A stretch of 64,000 nucleotides of DNA from Deferribacteraceae bacterium (GTDB lineage Bacteria > Chrysiogenota > Deferribacteres > Deferribacterales > Deferrivibrionaceae): contig JAIHAR010000002.1 in assembly GCA_020054865.1 (NCBI GenBank), positions 1 to 64,000 of the forward strand, read 5' to 3'. The notes under the pieces are model-generated. The model ran no database searches, was not told the DNA's origin, and saw nothing but the letters and a program-made list of their open reading frames with translations. The position numbers and the translations under genes are program-made. Each line of letters starts with the position of its first letter. Position 1 is the first letter of the stretch. Below, in pieces: positions 57,966 through 64,000 of the stretch.

Positions 57966-58002
57966 GGGAAAGTTTACAGTTTTCATATATTAAGTTCAAC
58001 AC

Positions 58003-58035
58003 AAAAAAGGCCGACAATTTATTCTGCAGGCCTTT
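58003..58035 (-). terminator. Terminator after leuD
   Basis: On the minus strand AAAGGCC and GGCCTTT pair across a 16-nt loop, followed by a T-run. It ends the leuC-leuD transcript. Confidence 0.75.
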
Positions 58036-58040
58036 AATGT

Positions 58041-58643
58041 TTACACAAAACTGTATTTTAGACTCTTTTCAAGCTCTTTTACTTTATCAATATTTTTCAG
58101 CAAAATCCCAAGGCTGTCATATTCCCCGTCAAGAAGCGCCTTTTTTGTAGAAGGCTTAATTTCACATTTGTAATTTTTGCCAGCCAACCTTACGTTTTCA
58201 GCTTCAATATCTATCTCCAAAACTGTCTCAGGAGCACTCTTTACAATTTCTGCCAATTCATTAATGTCACTTCTTGACATAGTCACACAGACAAGGCCAA
58301 GCGTTGTGGAGTTGCCATAAAATATTTCGGCAAAACTTTCCGCAATAATAGCAGAAAAACCGGCTCTTTTAATAGATTGTGGAGCGTGTTCCCTCGATGA
58401 GCCACACCCGAAATTGTTGCCGGAAATAATAATAGAGGCGTCTTTATATTTCGGGTCGTTCATTGGATGATTTGTGGGCTTTCCATTTGCGTCAAACCTT
58501 TCATCATAAAAAGCAAACTCACCAATACCGTCAAAAGTCACACATTTTAAATATCTTGCCGGAATTATTCTGTCCGTATCTATATCATCACCTAAAATAG
58601 GAACTGCTTTACCTGTCACTTTCTTTATAGGATTTATAGACAT
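58041..58643 (-). CDS. leuD: 3-isopropylmalate dehydratase small subunit
   Basis: The 200-residue swivel-domain subunit works with LeuC in leucine synthesis, isomerising 2- and 3-isopropylmalate. ILGDDIDTDRIIPARYLK and GNNFGCGSSREHAPQSIKRAGFSAIIAESFAEIFYGN are diagnostic. The length fits LeuD proteins. It follows leuC by 10 bp. Confidence 0.95.
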   Translation of the reverse strand: MSINPIKKVTGKAVPILGDDIDTDRIIPARYLKCVTFDGIGEFAFYDERFDANGKPTNHPMNDPKYKDASIIISGNNFGCGSSREHAPQSIKRAGFSAIIAESFAEIFYGNSTTLGLVCVTMSRSDINELAEIVKSAPETVLEIDIEAENVRLAGKNYKCEIKPSTKKALLDGEYDSLGILLKNIDKVKELEKSLKYSFV

Positions 58644-58653
58644 CTTTTCCCCC

Positions 58654-60045
58654 TTATTTTATATCAAAAACTTCTCTTAAATCACTAATTTCCCCTGTTA
58701 CTGCAGCTGCAGCAACCATTGCCGGACTCATGAGAATAGTCCTTCCGGATGATGATCCCTGCCTACCCTTAAAGTTTCTGTTTGAAGTGGAAGCACAAAT
58801 CTGATCACCAATGAGCTTATCTGGATTCATGGCAAGACACATAGAGCAACCGGGATTTCTCCACTCAAAACCTGCTTCAATAAAAATTTTATCAAGCCCC
58901 TCAGCTTCAGCTTTTGCTTTCACGGTAGCAGAGCCAGGCACAGCAAGCGCCTTTACGTGTTTTGCCACCTTTTTGCCTTCAAGATATTTTGCCGCTTCTC
59001 TCAAATCTTCAATCCTGCCGTTTGTGCAGCTCCCGATAAAGGCCACATCAATTTTTGTCCCTTTTATAGATGTTCCTGGAGTAAACTTCATATATTCATA
59101 AGCTTCTTGAAATGATGGATTGTTATTTTCGGGCAATTTTTCAGATATTCCGATTGCCTGCTCAGGGTTAATCCCCCAGGTCACCATAGGTTCAATATCT
59201 TCTGCATTAAAAACAACCACATCATCATATTCAGCATCTTTGTCAGACTTTATGCTCTCCCAATAAGCCACCATTTCATCCCATCTGTCACTTTTTGGCG
59301 CATATTTTTTACCTTTCAAATATTCATAGGTCTTTTCATCAGGATTTATATAGCCAACCCTTGCGCCACCTTCTATTGCCATATTACAGATAGTCATCCG
59401 CCCTTCCATCGACAGCCCTTCTATTGTACTACCTGCAAATTCGTAAGCATAGCCTATACCGCCATTTACACCCAATTTTCTAATAAGATACAAAATAACA
59501 TCTTTTGCATAAACACCTGGCCTAAGATTTCCATTAACCTCAACTCGTCTAACTTTAAACGTATTCAGTGCCATGGTCTGGGTTGCCAAAACGTCTCTCA
59601 CCTGGCTTGTACCTATTCCAAATGCAATCGCACCAAATGCCCCATGGGTTGCCGTATGAGAGTCTCCACAGGCTACGGTAATCCCTGGTTGTGTCAGCCC
59701 AAGCTCAGGCCCTACAATATGAACAACCCCCTGATAACCTGATTCGGGACCAAAAAATGTTATGCCATGCTCTTTTGTGTTTTTTTCCAGAGCCTGCATC
59801 ATCTCCTCAGCAAGTGGATCCTGAAAAGGCCTTTTTGTATCATCTGTCGGAATAATATGATCACAGGTAGCAAATGTCCGATCAGGAAAGGCCACTTTTA
59901 AACCCATTTCTTTTATCATTGCAAAGGCCTGCGGGCTTGTTACCTCGTGAATAAGATGAAGACCTATAAACAATTGCACCCTCCCTCCAGGGAGATCTGC
60001 GACCTTGTGCAAATCCCATACTTTTTGAAAAAGATTTTTACCCAT
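58654..60045 (-). CDS. leuC: 3-isopropylmalate dehydratase large subunit
   Basis: The 463-residue aconitase-superfamily subunit binds the [4Fe-4S] cluster through Cys in [13 protein letters not shown] and [39 protein letters not shown] and [12 protein letters not shown] are conserved. AGGAG is 6 nt before ATG 60045; a TTG at 60048 is less likely. The 140 bp upstream are very AT-rich with a possible TATTAT -10, and no leucine leader peptide was found. Confidence 0.95.
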   Translation of the reverse strand: MGKNLFQKVWDLHKVADLPGGRVQLFIGLHLIHEVTSPQAFAMIKEMGLKVAFPDRTFATCDHIIPTDDTKRPFQDPLAEEMMQALEKNTKEHGITFFGPESGYQGVVHIVGPELGLTQPGITVACGDSHTATHGAFGAIAFGIGTSQVRDVLATQTMALNTFKVRRVEVNGNLRPGVYAKDVILYLIRKLGVNGGIGYAYEFAGSTIEGLSMEGRMTICNMAIEGGARVGYINPDEKTYEYLKGKKYAPKSDRWDEMVAYWESIKSDKDAEYDDVVVFNAEDIEPMVTWGINPEQAIGISEKLPENNNPSFQEAYEYMKFTPGTSIKGTKIDVAFIGSCTNGRIEDLREAAKYLEGKKVAKHVKALAVPGSATVKAKAEAEGLDKIFIEAGFEWRNPGCSMCLAMNPDKLIGDQICASTSNRNFKGRQGSSSGRTILMSPAMVAAAAVTGEISDLREVFDIK

Positions 60046-60149
60046 CAAAAACTCCTAACATTTTATTATTTCGGTATAAGTGATATAATATAAAAAAATA
60101 AAATTTTAAAGAAAAAAGTTTAATTTAATTAAATATTTTTAAGTAAAAC

Positions 60150-60176
60150 AAAAAAGCCCGTCTTAAAAGACGGGCT
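60150..60176 (-). terminator. Terminator after proX
   Basis: AGCCCGTCT and AGACGGGCT form a 9-bp stem with a 4-nt loop and a minus-strand T-run, 12 bp past the proX stop. Confidence 0.9.
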
Positions 60177-60188
60177 GTAAAGTTAAAA

Positions 60189-61211
60189 TCAGTTTGCTGC
60201 CTTTCTGGCAGTCTCAAGCCACAAGTTCCACTTTTCCTTATTCTTGGCAATCCACTCATCGACATGTCTGGCAATATCTTCTTCAGACTTTTCCCCTTCA
60301 TACATTTTTGTATTTTGCTCGTTAATATCTTCAAGGGGTAGAGAAAATACACTAAAAAATGCTTTAATAGCGGGATTCTTTTTCATAAATTTGTGATTAG
60401 CTACGATATTAATGTCACTTACCACAAAACCAGCCTTTAGAGGATCCGTAACCGCCCCTTTTACTCCACTGACTGTCATTCTGTCTTCAGCAGCTTTCTG
60501 AGACGATCTTGGTATTATTTTGGGAACATTTATCCACATAACATCTTCACCAGGCTTTAATTTAAAGATTGTCCAGTTGGGAGCCCATGTATAAAAGAAA
60601 ATAGGTTCCCCTTTTTTATGCTTTGCCATAGCTTCTGCCATACTTGCCGCATAGGACGCTTTTATTAGATTTATGTGTTCTTTCAACCCATAAACATCCA
60701 TATGATGATCTATAACCAGGGCGCAACCCCATCCGGGAGGACAAGCTACCAAATCAGCCTTTCCATCACCATTGGAATCAAAAGCCTTTTTGACCTCAGG
60801 TCTTTTGAAATCATCAAGTGAAACTATATTATACTTTTGGACAGCACTTTTTGAAACAAGGTACCCCTGAAGTCCACCAGCCTTCACAACTGTCCCATAA
60901 ATCCCTGCTTTTTCTTTAAAGTTTTTTGGAGTTTGCCCCCAATGATTTGGAAACCATCCATTAGCCCAGTAATCTACATCTCCGAGAGCAACAGATTTAT
61001 AAAACAGTGCATTTTGCAGCTCTTTAGGTTTTTTGACATTGTAACCCAATTCTTCAAGTGCCCTTCTTATTAAAGCCTCTTGAAAATATCCGGTATCCCA
61101 TGTCGCCCTTGCCGGCTTCACTGTAATACCTTTTCCCGGATACTTTTCATAAGCAAATACCGGCAGACATAAAATAGCCACCAAAATAGTCGTCAAAATA
61201 GTTTTTTTCAT
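60189..61211 (-). CDS. proX: Glycine betaine/proline ABC transporter substrate-binding protein ProX
   Basis: The 340-residue periplasmic protein has a signal peptide ending about LPVFA. KPARATWDTGYFQEALIRRALEEL and VDYWANGWFPNHW hold the aromatic residues that cage quaternary amines. FDSNGDGKADLVACPPGWGC matches the E. coli ProX type, including its acidic metal-loop-like stretch and disulfide Cys. It delivers glycine betaine or proline to ProVW for osmoprotection. Confidence 0.92.
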   Translation of the reverse strand: MKKTILTTILVAILCLPVFAYEKYPGKGITVKPARATWDTGYFQEALIRRALEELGYNVKKPKELQNALFYKSVALGDVDYWANGWFPNHWGQTPKNFKEKAGIYGTVVKAGGLQGYLVSKSAVQKYNIVSLDDFKRPEVKKAFDSNGDGKADLVACPPGWGCALVIDHHMDVYGLKEHINLIKASYAASMAEAMAKHKKGEPIFFYTWAPNWTIFKLKPGEDVMWINVPKIIPRSSQKAAEDRMTVSGVKGAVTDPLKAGFVVSDINIVANHKFMKKNPAIKAFFSVFSLPLEDINEQNTKMYEGEKSEEDIARHVDEWIAKNKEKWNLWLETARKAAN

Positions 61212-61224
61212 CTCATCCTCCTTG

Positions 61225-62055
61225 TTATTTTTTTTTGCTTATATTTTGACTTACTCTGTCAAGCACAATTGCCAACAGAACAATACTAATGCCCCCTATA
61301 AAAGCAAGTCCTATATCAAGATTGTTCAAACCCTGAAAAACCGGTTCACCAAGTCCGCCAGAACCGATTAGTGCTGCAATTACTACCATCGATAGTGCCA
61401 TCATAATTGTTTGATTCAGCCCTGCCATAATTGTAGGCAACGCTTGAGGAATCTGCACTTTTACTAATAGTTGCCAGCTTGTTGCACCAAAAGCTATACC
61501 GGCCTCAACAAGCTCTTTATCCACCTGCCTTATACCAAGGCTAGTTAATCTAACGATAGGCGGCAGTGCAAAAACTATTGTAGCTATAACTCCTGATACC
61601 GTGCCAATACTAAAAAGCATTACAACGGGTATCAGGTATACGAAAGCCGGAGTTGTCTGCATTGCATCAAGTACTGGTTTTAACATATTTTCAAATTTAT
61701 CACTTTTACCGGAAATAATACCAAGAGGAATGCCAACAATTACACAAAACAAAACAGAAGCCGTTATCATTGCCAAAGTAGTCATAGCTTCACTCCAAAG
61801 CCCAAGCAAACCTATAAAAATTAGAGAGATAGTTGTAAAAACAGAAAGCTTCTTCCCTGAGATTTTTAGTGTAACCAGTGCAAATAAAATTATCATAACA
61901 ACAGGATTAACCACGTTAAAAAGCCAGTCCAACCCCTCAAGTGTTTTTTCGATTGGCAACTTTATTGTCTGAAAAACTTCTCTGTAATTTTCTACTACAT
62001 AGTCAATCCCGTTTTGCACCCATTTATCAAGAGGTATCACTTTTTTATCAAACAT
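61225..62055 (-). CDS. proW: Glycine betaine/proline ABC transporter permease ProW
   Basis: The 276-residue inner-membrane permease has about six to seven helices and a BPD_transp_1 domain. FCVIVGIPLGIISGKSD, MQTTPAFVYLIPVVMLF, and EAGIAFGATSWQLLVKVQIPQALPTIMAG (the ATPase-contact EAA loop) are conserved. I chose ATG 62055, which overlaps proV by 8 bases and has GGGCGG upstream; a longer frame exists but would reach further into proV. Confidence 0.93.
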   Translation of the reverse strand: MFDKKVIPLDKWVQNGIDYVVENYREVFQTIKLPIEKTLEGLDWLFNVVNPVVMIILFALVTLKISGKKLSVFTTISLIFIGLLGLWSEAMTTLAMITASVLFCVIVGIPLGIISGKSDKFENMLKPVLDAMQTTPAFVYLIPVVMLFSIGTVSGVIATIVFALPPIVRLTSLGIRQVDKELVEAGIAFGATSWQLLVKVQIPQALPTIMAGLNQTIMMALSMVVIAALIGSGGLGEPVFQGLNNLDIGLAFIGGISIVLLAIVLDRVSQNISKKK

Positions 62056-63274
62056 TTTCCGCCCCCATTTCAACTTTGCTTGAATACAATGATTTCAGAA
62101 AAGAATTCCTTGAAATAACCCCTTTAAACCTGTTTTCATCATCAACTACTGGTATAGGGATATTAGTTTTAGTTATAAGCTCCAGTATATTCTGCATAGG
62201 CTCATTTATATTAACAGGCTCAATCTTTTCAAGGATAGCATCCAACAAGTTAGTATCACCTTCTCTGTCCATCTCCTCTTTCAACCTATCAGCACTTATT
62301 ACTCCTACAAACCTTCTTTCTTTGTCCAGCACATATCCATAATCTTTATCATAGCTGATAAGCCTTTGTAGCGCCACTCTGGGGCCATCCCCCGGGTGTC
62401 TTATTATGGTAACATGAGTGTCCTTTCTTATTAAATCTCCCGCCGTCAATATACTTGTAGGATCTACCCCTTTAAAAAATGCTCTAACATAATCATTGGC
62501 TGGATTTTTCAAAATCTCCTCAGCGGTCCCAATCTGTACAATTTTCCCCCCTTCCATTATAGCTATTCTGTCACCTAATTTAATAGCTTCGTCCAGGTCG
62601 TGGGAAATAAAAACTATTGTCCGTTTATGCTTTGCCTGCAATTCCAATAATTCATCCTGCATTTCACTTCTGATTAGTGGGTCAAGAGCTGAAAAAGCTT
62701 CATCCATCAAAAGTATCTGAGGATCAACAGCCAGAGCTCTTGCAAGTCCAACCCTTTGCCTCATACCTCCTGACAATTCATCAGGCATGCTGTTGGCATA
62801 TTGAGCAAGGCCAACCTGTTCAAGAGCTTTGAGCCCTCTTTCATATCTTTTGTTTTTTTCAATTTTAGATAACTCCAGACCAAAACACACATTGTCTATA
62901 ACATTTAGATGAGGCAAGAGCGCAAAAGACTGAAATACCATGCTCATTTCACTTCTTCTCATATTTATAAGCTCTCTATCACTCAGCTTTGTAATATCTT
63001 TGCCGTTTATTATTACTTCCCCACTCGTGGGCTTGATAAGTCTATTAAGCATTCTCACAAGCGTTGATTTTCCTGAACCGGATAAGCCCATAACAACAAA
63101 AATCTCCCCTTCATTAATTGAAAATGAAGCATCCTGAACTCCCACATTATTCCCTGTCCTTTTAAAAATTTCATCCTTTGAAAGGCCTTGATTTAAAAGC
63201 TTCATAGCCTTTTCCGGAGTAGGACCAAAAATTTTGAATAAATTATTCACAACTATTTTTTGACTTTGACTCAT
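62048..63274 (-). CDS. proV: Glycine betaine/proline ABC transporter ATPase ProV
   Basis: The 408-residue ATPase has Walker A GLSGSGKST, signature LSGGMRQRVGLARALA, Walker B ILLMDEAFSALDP and switch ISHDLDEA. Residues about 285-400 form two CBS domains that sense ionic strength in the related OpuA. The N-terminal region with NNLFKIFGPTPEKAMKLL is typical of ProV. It is first in proVWX. Confidence 0.95.
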   Translation of the reverse strand: MSQSQKIVVNNLFKIFGPTPEKAMKLLNQGLSKDEIFKRTGNNVGVQDASFSINEGEIFVVMGLSGSGKSTLVRMLNRLIKPTSGEVIINGKDITKLSDRELINMRRSEMSMVFQSFALLPHLNVIDNVCFGLELSKIEKNKRYERGLKALEQVGLAQYANSMPDELSGGMRQRVGLARALAVDPQILLMDEAFSALDPLIRSEMQDELLELQAKHKRTIVFISHDLDEAIKLGDRIAIMEGGKIVQIGTAEEILKNPANDYVRAFFKGVDPTSILTAGDLIRKDTHVTIIRHPGDGPRVALQRLISYDKDYGYVLDKERRFVGVISADRLKEEMDREGDTNLLDAILEKIEPVNINEPMQNILELITKTNIPIPVVDDENRFKGVISRNSFLKSLYSSKVEMGAENV

Positions 63275-63366
63275 TAACCCTCCAATTATGAGATATTAAT
63301 TTTTTGGCTCTAACTTGAACTTTTTAGAAGAGATACAACGATTACTTACCTCTAACATAACAATCA

Positions 63367-63394
63367 ACCATAACATATATATCACATTTGTCAA
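63367..63394 (-). promoter_or_regulatory. Candidate proV promoter
   Basis: Minus-strand -35 TTGACA at 63389-63394 and -10 TATGGT at 63367-63372 are 16 bp apart, giving a leader of about 85 nt. The rest of the 227-bp divergent gap is AT-rich without other features. Confidence 0.5.
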
Positions 63395-63489
63395 GTTTGC
63401 CACCCGAGACAAACCTTTTTGAAAAAGAGTCAGACACATTTTGCCGGCAACATTCGCATTAAAATATTTCAATATCTTGATTTTTCTGC

Positions 63490-63495
63490 TATAAT
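63490..63495 (+). promoter_or_regulatory. -10 box giving a probable leaderless mRNA for the last gene
   Basis: TATAAT at 63490-63495 is 6 nt before ATG 63502, with TTCTAC between and no ribosome site. The -35 at the 17-bp distance is weak (TTTCAA at 63467-63472). Confidence 0.5.
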
Positions 63496-63501
63496 TTCTA
63501 C

Positions 63502-64000
63502 ATGCGAACAATACTTTTAGTTTTTGTTATTTCAGCATTCAGCCTGATGTGTTTTGCCGGGGAAATACTTATAAAACAACTCGACTATGCCACAGAGCTT
63601 TACATTAAGGAAGACAAAGTAGAAATACTGTCTTCACAACTAAATGATAAAAATGCAACAATCACTTTTAATAAAAATATAGATATTAACGTTGAAAAGC
63701 TTTCAGACATTTTTATAAAAAACATGACTTCTGACAAAAATAAACTTTATATTTCACTAAAAATGCCTGCAAGTCTTGACACGGCAAAAGTTTCTGACGG
63801 AGTCAAAATTATTTTTTCCAAAAAAATCATTAACAACAATGCCAATGTAAAAAATGTAATAGAAAGTCCCAAGGCAATCACAGGAAAGAAAATTTTAAAA
63901 GACCCGCAGGCAGAAAGTGATATTTTGAAAATAAAAAATGCAATTAACAATGAAGATTATCAAAATGCCATATTGCAAATAAATGATTTTTTGTCAAAAC
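63502..64000 (+). CDS. Secreted protein of unknown function (partial)
   Basis: The frame runs off the right edge; 166 residues are visible. It starts with a signal peptide (LLVFVISAFSLMCFAG, cleavage near residue 19-20). Residues about 20-105 look beta-rich, with LSSQLNDKNATITFNKNID and KLYISLKMPASLD, weakly like an AMIN-type domain. After a linker, DILKIKNAINNEDYQNAILQ suggests the first TPR helix pair. Envelope or motility role is possible but not shown. Confidence 0.7.
   Translation, partial: MRTILLVFVISAFSLMCFAGEILIKQLDYATELYIKEDKVEILSSQLNDKNATITFNKNIDINVEKLSDIFIKNMTSDKNKLYISLKMPASLDTAKVSDGVKIIFSKKIINNNANVKNVIESPKAITGKKILKDPQAESDILKIKNAINNEDYQNAILQINDFLSK

Overview
The window is an AT-rich bacterial chromosome segment with dense, mostly intact housekeeping genes. 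I see no phage, insertion sequence or CRISPR array. Several features fit a Gram-negative anaerobe or respiratory organism of the Deferribacterota type (Deferribacter/Calditerrivibrio/Flexistipes-like): a ferredoxin-dependent 2-oxoglutarate oxidoreductase, E. coli-type succinate dehydrogenase, monomeric isocitrate dehydrogenase, class I fumarase, c-type-haem sensing, lipid A glycosylation genes and TolC. This placement is inference from gene content and was not tested by a search.

Layout. 1-3.1 kb: tail of an unknown gene, serS, a tetrapyrrole-methylase-family methyltransferase and two small membrane proteins. 3.3-3.5 kb: initiator and elongator tRNA-Met. 3.6-6.2 kb: butyrate kinase followed by an unusual three-domain protein (XRE helix-turn-helix + cupin + phosphate butyryltransferase). 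6.3-18.5 kb: a long co-directional run with an ArsR regulator on repeated operators, an RsmB/RsmF-type rRNA methyltransferase, a double-receiver GGDEF protein, a BMP-type purine/nucleoside ABC transporter with a xanthine phosphoribosyltransferase-like enzyme, a sensor kinase with a periplasmic CxxCH motif, and three lipid A/glycan transfer genes.

18.6-35.2 kb: a nearly complete TCA cycle. sdhCDAB faces a convergent minus-strand block (acnB, icd, mdh, sucCD-korDABC, sdhE-like), and a class I fumarase diverges from acnB. Only citrate synthase is missing. Promoters of sdhC, icd and acnB carry the same 17-bp palindrome, which predicts one regulator controlling the cycle. 35.3-38.9 kb: a lipoprotein and thiC-thiE-thiL behind a TPP riboswitch. 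39-41.3 kb: a shrunken IorA/IorB-like pair facing an AMMECR1-domain protein. 41.5-43.8 kb: a membrane GGDEF protein and a TSUP exporter with its DUF1634 partner.

43.8-50.1 kb: tetR-tolC-emrA-emrB, running without a gap into hisF, hisE and a DUF364 protein. 50.1-53.1 kb, minus strand: a two-component pair, an unknown protein and an RdgC-like protein. 53.1-57.9 kb: ppdK and glyS. 58.0-60.0 kb: leuC and leuD. 60.2-63.3 kb: a proVWX glycine-betaine transporter. The window ends inside a secreted protein on the plus strand.

A recurring feature is that at least six genes have a good -10 hexamer 5-7 nt before the ATG and no Shine-Dalgarno sequence, which suggests leaderless mRNAs. Other genes, especially in operons, have clear GGAGG-type sites.
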